The notes beneath the pieces are model-generated. The model was given only the letters and a program-made list of their open reading frames with translations, did not search any database and was not told the DNA's origin. From positions 156,352 to 220,351 of the forward strand of contig CAUYUJ010017894.1 of assembly GCA_963575745.1 (NCBI GenBank): a DNA stretch of 64,000 nucleotides. The letters are read 5' to 3'. Below, one piece after another: positions 10,901 through 20,200 of this stretch. This DNA is from Prorocentrum cordatum (taxonomy: Eukaryota; Sar; Dinophyceae; Prorocentrales; Prorocentraceae). Position 1 is the first letter of the stretch, and every line of letters starts with the position of its first letter. Both the position numbers and the translations under genes were made by a program.

Positions 10901-11924
10901 AGGTCACAGACGGACACCTCGAACGAGCGAAGGCCGCACCGCCTAGATTCAAATCCACATGCTGCCGAGCCTGATGCTCATCAGCCCAAGTCGAACACTT
11001 GTATCCGACCAGGGACGGCCTAGACTTCTGACCAGGCTGGGGGTCAGGGCGACGAACAATCACGTTCCCAGGGTCAGTGAAACTCGCCGTGATGATAGCG
11101 TGATCGGATAATCTACTGAACTGCTTCTTACCACCCCTCTTGAAACACCACTTCACCTCCAGATCCGAGAACTCCCAACGATGAGGGACCAGTAGGTAAT
11201 CCAGGACCCTCTTCGAAGTCAGAAACTTGTTCTCCCCCCACGACTCCCAGGTGTGCTTCCTAGGATTGAAAGTGTTGGCGGCCTTCAGTCCATGTGATTC
11301 CATGAACTCTAAGAGCAGCTCCTTCAGCCTCCTCCTCCGACTCCTCCTCTCAATCTGCTGTGTACCGTCTCCTCCTCTCTCCCACCTTCTGTCCGTACGA
11401 GTACCCTCCTCTCCAGTAGCCCCATACTCCTCCCCATTATACGTAAACTTGCATCCAGGCGGAATCTCCACATTTGCATCGAGCAGAACACAAAAGCTGG
11501 CCTGAGGAAACTTAGTGCGGAGTACATTACGAGCACGACTGATCTGCTCATAGACCTCCGCAGCTATCTCTACACAATCCTCCACATGAGGGTCTGGCAA
11601 ATACGCTGACACCATAATAAGTGGTGACTTTTCTGGCCCAAAGACGCCGATAACGAACCTCGTGAAACATGTAAAGAACATGCGGACGGCAGCCGCCCAA
11701 GATCTGTCGAAGATGGGAGCTGCCTTGCTACACGAACTAGTTTTTATGCGCCACCCCAAGCGTTCAAATTCACCACGCACAAGGTATTGATTTTCCTGAC
11801 ATGCAAAGAGCCCACCACATGCCCTCATATGATGGAGAATCTCAGCACATTTAAAATGAGCCTCATCTGCTTTGTTCAGGTTCCAGCTCGCCAAACGTAT
11901 GCCTCGGACGAGGCGCCGCAAACG
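7965..11924 (-). CDS. Family A copy 2 ORF2: AP endonuclease, RT, circularly permuted RNase H
   Basis: About 1318 codons, open from the codon after the ORF1 UGA; the ORF-like start at 11921 is TTG, not ATG. Numbering from that TTG: endonuclease N14 (ASWNLN), E43 (CQEN), D148/N150 (LLDAN), D241 (VLDY), S272-D273-H274. A basic linker follows (about 390-450). The RT lies at about 500-850, with GPDGIP (~507), motif A NADVLQAFD (~640), motif B RTGGPEGP (~700) and motif C WAGN (~752). The WAGN replaces WADN of the sister copies (GAC to GGC), so the retained catalytic Asp is lost and this copy is probably RT-dead. A thumb-like region is followed by a C-terminal RNase H with motifs GDS (~1147), FREWNQRAD (~1200), FDGG (~1243) and TELSAAE (~1297): a permuted order. 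Stop TAA at 7965. Confidence 0.9.
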   Translation of the reverse strand, partial: RLRRLVRGIRLASWNLNKADEAHFKCAEILHHMRACGGLFACQENQYLVRGEFERLGWRIKTSSCSKAAPIFDRSWAAAVRMFFTCFTRFVIGVFGPEKSPLIMVSAYLPDPHVEDCVEIAAEVYEQISRARNVLRTKFPQASFCVLLDANVEIPPGCKFTYNGEEYGATGEEGTRTDRRWERGGDGTQQIERRSRRRRLKELLLEFMESHGLKAANTFNPRKHTWESWGENKFLTSKRVLDYLLVPHRWEFSDLEVKWCFKRGGKKQFSRLSDHAIITASFTDPGNVIVRRPDPQPGQKSRPSLVGYKCSTWADEHQARQHVDLNLGGAAFARSRCPSVTCPQCLQSTMLEAYLSPTVDYSTTSARRPREPSRPVQLTRAEEEVKMCPKEEVERLRRLKNEANRRRRSYRRDMSMCRCPPTKRKVRYTIKHLVVDGRETEDREEWKEELDKFVRFKVSSEEVRNSTNSMMEEIRMRAVYEVRSTSVVGINMALLLRARARLKTQRATGPDGIPCEILRSLPWCALRAIQKLFDKIIKLTTPYPQSWRDILVSFMPKIPGITKLKDGRLLCMQNAVSRWFSSCIVLLVEGHTERNGVFRHIGLYGFQEHRRTHEITASIKHIGQYAAQWGKGETAHLANADVLQAFDHCTVANVRRGLDHASVPLCLQCALLNPLCECVGTVYYDGIEVLEVRWDNCIRTGGPEGPLAFNLIVAAMWSSTIREWDVLGLGYRIEFATGSTSCVSIINHFLWAGNCYVLARSRGELTRMLCGLTTQLHDYGMTWKESSLLYMVFGVDPPRDAEGEILRTADLVLSMGSEDSGVYRFRRVTEMELLGAHICSELHVNEHPDLDASIDSARRAFWGQATFFRSTAIPLKDKYERYAQRVQSIVLYAAEGCTVDSSSLSALHIFEGKCLAVMSRCIRREGERYQEWNTRRYERARQKFHDAHYAGIVQKFLRVHWMWAIDIHDFAHGLITDREALEANSTRAWRDSRFSCLAFGRLWDRMRTDSSEALRCWGKWKEASSMKRHRGGQESVGLRPWYYSLESFYGLSWWEFFAGSFEHFMDFAAHVCSRTMLKYFQKKSKGLASSGVPVFLNLDEDGGVHVGQDRGDTPAYRDRLSKRIALHNMRCTKWDLETDGIPLEIQGDSLLVMNWLCGKWKVLAQVYQKRVDTLINKLDDMQDTYSVRPPEAGRDFFSHSFREWNQRADLLTHQARQGHVYADFIYPSDFESQCYTPCLIKAVFDGGVCSRGSACGVWMHIGLRNKYIFSWTDIIFKDVYLAAWCLPPSATVTDTELSAAERICDVLPQVVQTFFDHSQ

Positions 11925-11930
11925 TCACTG
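11919..11930 (-). promoter_or_regulatory. In-frame UGA between ORF1 and ORF2 (family A): putative readthrough site
   Basis: The sense sequence is CAG-UGA-CGU-UUG. ORF1 and ORF2 are in one frame with only this stop between them. Copy 1 is identical (4895-4906). The endonuclease core begins within ~15 codons and no AUG precedes it, so ORF2 is most simply made by readthrough. Non-AUG reinitiation is the alternative. Confidence 0.7.
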
Positions 11931-13400
11931 CCTACGATTCACTTCCTGAAGTATCTTATTCATGGGGACCGTCAGCGCAGGATAGATAGATACAATACGA
12001 GCCCATGCATCAGCATGAAGAACCCAAGCCCCTGTGGTGTTCGTATACGTCGCAAAAAAGACAGGTCGGAGATTCGGAACAGCTTGAGTCCAAATCTGAC
12101 TCATCGGTGGCCCCACCTCCCCACGGATCTCGATTTGAGCATGAGCCGATGTCATACTTCGCCAAGTCCCACAGAAACGAGCAACCGCTTTCACATGATC
12201 ACGCTTCCAGGGTGCACACTCCACAAGCGTACGAATCTTTCTGGGATCGATAGGCGTGTCCACATCTTGAATGAGAACATCGGCATTTGGATATGTATAA
12301 CCTGGAGGCGGAGCAATACGATGGGCTGGTTCCTTACAGACCATATCCATCCATTTCGTTATTATCCAAAGAGTGTCCCATGCTGTCCCTTCTTTGAAAC
12401 CGACCTTCACACTTCCGTACATATATATTCCTCCGTTTAACCGTTCAGTTTTATCTTTGTCGTAAGCATTCCTTTCCTCCCCCTGAAGTGTTCCAATCAT
12501 ATTCGATCTAAGCTGTGACGCATCCGCCCAGGGTATCATTTGATTTCCCCGATTTACTTGGTTTGACCAATCTGTAACCCACCCTTTGAGTTCAAGATAA
12601 GTTGGCGTAAATTGGCTCGATCGCCCTTGTTGCACGCGAGGGGCCGAACCTACACCTCCACCAGAGGACCCGCCAGGGCCCACACTAGTCGAAACCGATG
12701 CGGCAGGAGATCCTGCCAAAATTTGCTTAACATGTTTCTCCAGAATATCTGTCCGTGCATCTGATTTGTCCATGCGCTCCGTATGCAACTTAAGTGTGTC
12801 ATCAACTCTTTTAATGTCCGTCTTCGTCGATTGAACAACATGGATGAGATCCTCATGTGCACCCTCCGTTTTCCAAACATGCTTCATCATCATCTGTTTG
12901 AAAGGATCCTTCTCCTGCGCTAACATCAATTTCCTCTCCTCCTCTATCTCTGGGCCACGTGCACGTTTAGATCGAATCTCACTCTCCCCCGTCATTTCGG
13001 CATCCGCCGCTGCAGCAACATGTGTCATATTCTCAAGAATGTTACCGTCCAATCCGTATTTATCTAACCAATTCTTATCGTCCTCACGTTGACGCTTGTT
13101 TGATGCTGCCTCCAGTGCATGCAAGTCTTTCTGATCCCACGGTTGGTATTCCTGAAGGTAATCGAAGTTGACCCTATCGTCCTGGTAATCCTCAGTGGGT
13201 ATGTCCAGATTCTTTTGACGACGAAACCACTCCTCAGTACTTTCACCCCAATGTTCGAGACCGATCTCTCTCCTCAAGGCCAGCTGGGCCTCAGGGCTGT
13301 CGTACGGCGTTGTGTCAACAACGATCCAGCACACAAGAAACTGCCACTCGTTCAATAAGAGATAATATATGCAGACAGACAATAGACAGCAGTGCAGCAC
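11925..13400 (-). CDS. Family A copy 2 ORF1 (coiled-coil, putative RNA-binding protein)
   Basis: Same protein as ORF1 of copy 1 with scattered substitutions: acidic N-terminus (YDSPEAQLALRREIG), KRARG patch, DPFKQ, coiled coil (STKTDIKRVDDTLK), GSSGGG linker, and a C-terminal domain with GWVTDWSN and APWKRDHVKAVARF, ending NRRQ-UGA. The frame runs upstream to 13400 with a GTG as first start-like codon. The conserved part begins at YDSPEAQ (~residue 32). There is no in-frame ATG until well inside the protein (MTHVAAAAD), so initiation must be non-AUG, or the true start was lost in this copy. Confidence 0.8.
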   Translation of the reverse strand: MLHCCLLSVCIYYLLLNEWQFLVCWIVVDTTPYDSPEAQLALRREIGLEHWGESTEEWFRRQKNLDIPTEDYQDDRVNFDYLQEYQPWDQKDLHALEAASNKRQREDDKNWLDKYGLDGNILENMTHVAAAADAEMTGESEIRSKRARGPEIEEERKLMLAQEKDPFKQMMMKHVWKTEGAHEDLIHVVQSTKTDIKRVDDTLKLHTERMDKSDARTDILEKHVKQILAGSPAASVSTSVGPGGSSGGGVGSAPRVQQGRSSQFTPTYLELKGWVTDWSNQVNRGNQMIPWADASQLRSNMIGTLQGEERNAYDKDKTERLNGGIYMYGSVKVGFKEGTAWDTLWIITKWMDMVCKEPAHRIAPPPGYTYPNADVLIQDVDTPIDPRKIRTLVECAPWKRDHVKAVARFCGTWRSMTSAHAQIEIRGEVGPPMSQIWTQAVPNLRPVFFATYTNTTGAWVLHADAWARIVSIYPALTVPMNKILQEVNRRQ

Positions 13401-13552
13401 ACCAGAAATTATCTCAATACCACGAAGAAGAATTCAGCGTACAATACACGAGATGTAATGTAAGCAGACAAAAACCTCGGGGGAACCCAGGCACGCCCAG
13501 GCTCACACCCCGAGGCGAAGGCTCGCTAGAACGTCTGGAGGTTACCCAGGCA

Positions 13553-13584
13553 GAGACGTTCTTGAGCCGAGACGTTCTTGAGCC
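13553..13584 (-). repeat. 16-bp tandem duplication at the LINE A copy 2 5' end
   Basis: GAGACGTTCTTGAGCC twice (13553-13568, 13569-13584), as in copy 1. It marks the true 5' terminus of the family. Confidence 0.85.
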
Positions 13585-16500
13585 GGGGGACTCGTAGAGG
13601 GGGACTCGTAGAGCTTCCTGAGAACATCTAATGTCGAAAAAAATACAAAGAAAAAAAGTTTTTCAGCCCAAGCAATTTCATACCTCTCGGATGGAACAGC
13701 CGAACGCCCCCGATGCTTCTGGATTCTCTTCTGTACGAGCTCTGTAGCTCTGCTACAGCCCGAGTTACGTGCGTAAATCGACAGCACCTCTCAAGATGAC
13801 TCGAACAATACGAATAGTTTGGCAAACCTAGCTCGAGTATCGGACCGAGTTCAGACCTCTGCATGCGACAGGCGGACGCGTCTGATGTCTCTGAATCGAT
13901 TCCTGTGATAACCAACCCTGCAGCCCCCCTACAGCCCGAGTTAGGTGCAGGAAACCGACAGCACCTCTCAGGATGACTCGAACAATACGAACAGTTTCGC
14001 GGACCGAGTTCGGGCAGCAGACAGAGTTCGGAGCTCTGGATTCGACAAGCGAACGCGCCTCATTTCTTCGAATCGATTCCTGTGATTACCAGCCATGCAG
14101 CCCCCCTACAGCCCGAGTTAAGTGCAGAGAACCGACAGCACCTCTCAAGTTGACTCAAACAATACGAATAGTTTTGCGATTCTAGATCGGGCAGCAGACC
14201 GAGTTCAGAGCTCTGGATTCAACAGACAAATGCGACAGATGATTCTGAATCGGTTTCTGTAAGTATCAGCTCTGTAGCTGTCCTGTAGCTCGAGTTAAGT
14301 ACAGAAAACCGAGAGCGTATGTCAAGATGACTCGAATAATACGATAGGCTTGCGGACCTAGCTCGGCTAGCAGACCGAGTTCAGACCTCTGGATTCAATA
14401 GGCGAACGCGCCTGATCATTCTGAATCGATTAGCTGTGCTTACCAGCTCTGTAGCTGTCCTAAAGCTCGAGTTATCTTGGGAAAACCGTCACCGCGTGAC
14501 AAAATGACCCGAAACAACCGATCCCGCCTGCCTGCTTTTTGGCAGTAAAAGGTACCCGATCGAGCTGAGATCAAGATGGCGAGCGGGAATAAGATCGAAT
14601 ACCACGGGAAAAAATACTAGAGCTCTAACGAATGTTCAAATTTTGAGGACAAAATTTTCAACCGACCAAAAGTCACCAGAAGGTCCGTCGAGACTTTTCG
14701 AGCCAACTAGCTCTCCAGCGCCCCGGAATTACTCTTAAGCTTCCAGCAACAACTTGCTAAGGGAAGCTCTACGAGTTACTAGCTCTCCAGCGCCCCGAAA
14801 CTGGGCGCCGGCGGTAAACCGTCAACCTTCCTTACCATCGGGGGACTCGTAGAGCTTCCTGAGCAAATATAATGTCGAAAAAAATTGCAGGGAACGAATA
14901 GTTTTTCAGCCCAAACGATTTCAGACCTCTCGATGCAACAGCCAAACGCCCCTCATGCTTCTGGATCGTTTTCTGTGCGCACGAGCTCCGTAGCTCTCCT
15001 ACAGCCCGAGTTACGTGCGAAAATCGACAGCACCTCTCCAGATCACTCGAACAATACAAATAGTTTCGCGAATCTAGCTCGAGTATCAGACCGAGTTCAG
15101 AGATCTGAATGCAACAGGCGGACGCGCCTGATGTCTCCGAATCGATTCCTGTGATAACCAGCCCTGCAGCCCCCTTACAGCCCGAGTTAAATGCAGAAAA
15201 TAGACAGCACCTCTGAAGATGACTCGAACAATACAAATAGTTTCGCGGACCTAGCTCGGGCAGCAGGCCGAGTTCAGGGCTCTAAATGCGACAGGTGGAC
15301 GCGACTGATGTCTCTGAATCGATTCCAGTGATTACCAGCCCTGCAGCCCCCCTACAGCCCGAGTTAAGTGCAGAAAACGGACAGCACCTCTCAAGATGAC
15401 TCGACGAATACGAATAGTTTTGCGAACCTAGCTCGGGCAGCACACCGATTTCCGAGCTCTGGGTTCGGCAGGCGGACGCGCCTGATGTCTCCGAATCGAT
15501 TCCTGCGAGTACGAGCCCTGTCGCCCCCCTACAGCTCGAGTTAAGTGCAGAAAACTGTCAGCACCTCTCAAGATGACTCCAACAACACGAATAGTTTCGC
15601 GAATCTAGCTCGGGCAGCAGAGCGAGTTCAGACCTCTAGATGGAACAGACGAACGCGCCTGATGATTCGCAATCGATTTCTGCGAGAAGGACCTCTGTAG
15701 CTGCCCTACAGCTCGAGGTAAGTACAAAATACCGACAACGCGTATCAAGATGACTCGAAACAGCCAATCCCGCCGCGATGCTTTTTTGCAGAAATATTTA
15801 CCCGATCGAGCTGAGATTAAGAAGGCGAGCGGGAATAAGATCGAATATGGTCAGAAAAAATACTAGAGCTCAAACGAATTGTTGAATTTCGAGAACAAAA
15901 TTTTCAACCGACCAGAAGTCAGCAAAAGGTCCGTCGAGATTTTTCTTGCCAACTAGCCCTCCAGCGCGCCGGAATTACTGGGCGCCGGCGGTAAACCGTC
16001 AACCTTCCTTACCGCCGGGGGACTCGTACAGCTTCCTGAGCATATATAATGTCGAAAAAATTGCAGAGAACGAATAGTTTTTCAGCCTAAACGATTTCAG
16101 ACCTCTCGATGCAACAGCCAAACGCCCCTTATGCTTCTGGATCGTTTCCTGTGCGCGCGAGCTCCGTAGCTCTCGTACAGCCCGAGTTACGTGCGAATAT
16201 CGACAGCACCTCTCAAGATCACTCGAACAATACAAATAGCTTCGCGAATCTAGCTCGAGTATCAGACGAGTTCAGACATCTGAATGCAACAGGCGGACGC
16301 GCCTGATGTCTGCGAATCGATTCCTGTGATTACCAGCCCTGCAGCCCCCTTACAGCCCGAGTTAAATGCAGAAAATCGACAGCACCTCTGAAGATGACTC
16401 GAACAATACGAATAGCTTCGCGGACCTAGCTCGGGCAGCAGGCCGAGTTCAGGGCTCTGAATGCGACAGGTGGACGCGATTGATGTCTCCGAATCGATTC

Positions 16501-17205
16501 CAGTGATTACCAGCACTGCAGCCCCCTTACAGCTCGAGTTAAGTGCAGAAAACGCACAGCACCTCTCAAGATGACTCGACGAATACGAATAGTTTTGCGA
16601 ACCTAGCTCGGGCAGCACGCCGAGTTCCGAGCTCTGGATTCGGCAGGCAGACGCGCCTGATGTCTCCGAATCGATTCCTGTGAGCACGAGCCCTGTAGCC
16701 CCCCTACAGCCCGCGATAAGTGCAGAAAACTGTCAGCACCTCTCAAGATGACTCCAACACCACGAATAGTTTCGCGAACCTAGCTCGGGCAGCAGAGCGA
16801 GTTCAGACCTCTAGATGGAACAGACGAACGCGCCTGATGATTCGCAATCGATTTCTGTGAGAATGAGCTCTGTAGCTGCCCTACAGCTCGAGTTAAGAAC
16901 AAAATACCGACAACGCGTATCAAGATGACTCGAAACAGCCGATCCCGCCGCGATGCTTTTTTGCAGAAATATTTACCCGATCGAGCTGAGATCAAGATGG
17001 CGAGCAGGAATAAGATCGAATATGGTCAGAAAAAATACTAGAGCTCAAACGAATGGTTGAATTTCGAGAACAAACTTTTCAACCGACCAAAAGTCAGCAA
17101 AAGGTCCGTCGAGATTTTTCGAGCCAACTAGCTCTCCAGCGCCCCGGAATTACTCTTAAGCTTCCAGCAGCAACTGGGCGCCGGCGGTAAACCAACAACC
17201 TTCCT
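13582..17205. repeat. Satellite block 3: three long higher-order units
   Basis: Three consecutive units of 1221, 1177 and ~1200 bp, delimited by hairpin junctions at 14803-14845 and 15980-16024 and by the left arm at 17176-17205. Each begins with ACTCGTAGAGCTTCC and a TATATAATG-like motif, except that 14803 has a degraded right arm. Each runs through ~180-bp monomers and ends with the GATCGAGCTGAGAT tail and CCAACTAGCTCTCCAGCGC or a direct join to the next hairpin. A small foldback insert with AAGCTTCC...GGGAAGCTC arms lies at ~14728-14775. The 60-codon periodic minus-strand ORFs (for example 16262-16687) are monomer translations. No gene seen. Confidence 0.85.
15980..16024. repeat. Intact hairpin junction (TAA/TTA type), empty LINE target
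   Basis: Stem CCGGCGGTAA/TTACCGCCGG around a loop ACCGTCAACCTTCC. This is an unoccupied example of the site in which all the LINEs of the window sit. The LINE 3' ends join after TCAACC(T) in the loop. Confidence 0.8.
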
Positions 17206-17279
17206 TTTTTGCGGTTTGCGGACCGCCACTAGAATCCGAATCCGAATCGGCGGAGCAGTGCAACTGAGCCCCCACCATC

Positions 17280-20200
17280 TTAGGTAGGTCGTAGCAGAGC
17301 GCACGCCACCTTAGCAGCAGCTCTCGTCAGGGCAGCGCAGGCAGCTAGTTCACAGCAGGTTACCGTGCTACCAGGAGGCAAGCTCATCGCCTCCTCGGCC
17401 ACATCGTGCCAATGGAAGCTGTGCGAGCTGGTGCAGGAGGAGGAGGAGGAGGAGGAGGAGGAGGAGATGGGAAAATCAACCTGCACGCTGGAACCCCTAC
17501 CTACAACGCCAATCTGAAGCCACCACCCACCTCCACATCCTTCATTACTGACACCCCCATCGAATGCACCACGGAGAGCAGTCTTACGAGTACTGAGGAA
17601 CTTATCATATGCAAACCAGCGAGTAATAGTTTGGCCACCTCTGGCCTCCCACGACAATTTATCCGCACGCTCATTACCCTCACGAAAGAAATGCTTATAC
17701 AGATTCTGTCCCGATGCAGGTGAGGTCAGTCCCCATCCAGACAGCATCGATACCGTATTTTGTAGTGTTCCCACCAGTCGTACATACTGCTTGTTGCGAA
17801 TCTGCCACTCACCACACATCCAGTTTACAACAGTCTTACTATCTCCCAAGATCTCCATCCCAAGACGCTCAATATTCTCACACCTCCACTCCGCTTCATT
17901 CTCAAAATTTGCGGCAATACGTTTGCTCATCCTCTCATTCATCTCACTCTCCTCCTCCTCCTCTGCCTTCACATGTCTCACACCAGGCGGCCTGGGTAGA
18001 ACAAACAAGTCGAACAAGTGTTGCATACCAATCACAGTCAGCAAATGCTTGCAGTATTTCTCACGGGACCCAGCGGAACTGTCGAATGAGAGGTACCACT
18101 CACAACCAAAGAGATCGCACAAGCACCAGTCCCACGCAGTATGTCCACGGGGGCGGCCGCCTATGTTCATGCGTGTCAGCTGCTTCCTATCTTTTACAGG
18201 CATTGCTAGAATACATGTGTCACGATGTTCCGTCCACTTCCCCCTTCCATGTAACATGGCCAGCCTAGATATCATCCATTCACGTGACATGTCCGACTCC
18301 TCAGGTATGGCAGGCTGATCATCTGGTGTACGCCGGCGACAGCCACTCGACATCTGGGATATCTGAGATACATGATATGTTTGAGAAGTCGCCGCCGCCG
18401 CCATCGCCCGAGTTTTCCTCTGACGCCGATTTGGTACCGTCTCTCCCTCCTCCTCCTCTGTGTGTGTTGTGTATCTCCTCATACGAATACTTGCAGCAAC
18501 TGAGACATCCTTAGCCCAATCCCAACAACGAAATATCCATATCTGCACCGCACTTCGGAATCCAAGTCCAGCAAAACTCTGTCGTCCCGCTTTGTATCGC
18601 CTACGTTGAAACTCAGACCAGCCTTCAGTTCTCCGCTTGCGTATACCTGACATTATAGCTAGACATCTGCCTTCAAAATAGTGAACAGCAGCAATGGTAG
18701 AATAGTCGGGCGTTCTGCCCTCACAGTTGAATAATAATGCAGCAATCACTTTAGCTTGATAGCGAGTAAATCTTTCAGCCAAGTCAATCCCAGAACAGCG
18801 GTAATACGCGATTTCCCCAAAGAACATCCTCTGGGCTTTCTGGAGCATGGCCTCTGAGTCCGAGTGGTCCTTCCAGGTCTCCTCCAGAGTGGCTCCCAGG
18901 ATCTCAAACGCTTGAACACGCGGTAGGACCACTTCTCGGGTCCCAAGAGCGGCGTCACTAGACGGCACCAGCACACGGATATCCTGCTCAGGGGACGGCG
19001 GGATGCCAGGCGGCGCACCAAAGTAAATATACATCAAAGATTTCGGCTTCCAGGTCATTCCTGCATTCATCAGGGGGATACTCATGTCACGCACCATCAA
19101 CTCAAGGTCAGTGCGGGTCTTCGCATACAACAAAAGATTATCTGCCCAGAAACTGTGGGTCATACGCTCACCATTGAACATGCGCTCATCATTTTCCAAT
19201 TTGATGCCGTACTGCGTTTCTTGCCTCCATCTGTCGATAACATCTCTCCAGAGTACAATAGAAACTGCCAGAAAAATCATAGGTCCCTCTACTCCTCCCG
19301 TTCGAATAGATTTGTCCCAATAGACCGCTGACGATGCCTCGATGCCCTCGAAGCTGGCCACGCACTGATTATCCATCATGGGTTCAATCAACGCCACAAT
19401 GAGATCAGCAGGTATGTCAAGAGCACGAAGACAGCGCATGGCGAGGCACGGAGTAACATTATCGAAAGCTTGTAAGATATCAAGATTGGCAAGCCACAAA
19501 CTGTCTCCTTTGCCCCAGACAGCGGAGTGCTGGCTGAGCCTCTTGGCAACGCTGGTGATTTCCGATGTTTTGCGTCCCGATCTGAATCCGTACAGGCATA
19601 CATAGTGTCGGTGCTCCTCAATCCTCTTCTCAATCAACATCACAATACATGTCATGTACCATTTCATAAGACACGACTGTAGACATAGCATACGTGTATC
19701 TGTCAAATGTTGTATGTCCATTTCTTTTGGCATGAGTGTGGCAGCTAGTTGACGCCAACTGTCGGGACAACATAACCTTCTGGAATACACACCTTGGAAG
19801 CTCACCAGAACACGTCGCACAGATGCCCACGAGAGCTGTTTCAACATCGTGACAGTCACGTTGTCGGGACCTGGGGCCTTTCCCGTGGACAGCTTCGCCC
19901 TCGCCCGCAGCAGGAGCGACATCGAGAACACCTCTGAGGATCCGCTTCCCGAACATAGACCACGCAGCGACTGAAGCTCACGCAGGGTCACCTCTCTGGC
20001 CTCGGGGTCCTCCACCTTAGACTTCATGTGCCCCAATATCTCGTCCCCCCACTCCTCGCGGTTCTGAGACTCCATCCCGTTGGCAAGGATCAACGTCTCC
20101 GTCTTGGCCCTCCTCCTCCTCCTCGTGTTCATTTCCGTCCTCCACCTCTGTACTCTTGCCTCTAGCCTCCTTCTTTCTCTCCTCACAATCTTTGAGCACC

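Larger units (their letters stand above)
7704..13584 (-). mobile_element. LINE family A, copy 2 (full length, RT motif C mutated)
   Basis: Full-length element of ~5.9 kb. The 3' end at ~7704 (seven T on the plus strand) abuts the hairpin loop GTCAACCTTCC. The 5' end has the 16-bp tandem duplication and then GGGGGACTCGTAGAG, which is itself duplicated in the flank (13583-13612). It contains ORF1 (11925-13400) and an uninterrupted ORF2 (7965-11924). The 3' UTR holds direct repeats around CAGCG(A/G)AGCTG. Confidence 0.9.

Noticed and set aside
7965-13400. Reassigned UGA (alternative nuclear code) instead of readthrough
   Set aside because: Over 5,000 codons of LINE ORFs show no other in-frame UGA; UGA and TAA both end ORF2s and family B uses UAG at the junction. 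A standard code fits better.
341-13600. LTR retrotransposon with the satellite blocks as LTRs (similar blocks flank family A copies)
   Set aside because: ORF2 has an AP endonuclease and LINE RT, poly(A) ends and no integrase or protease. The flanking blocks are array units that also occur without elements.
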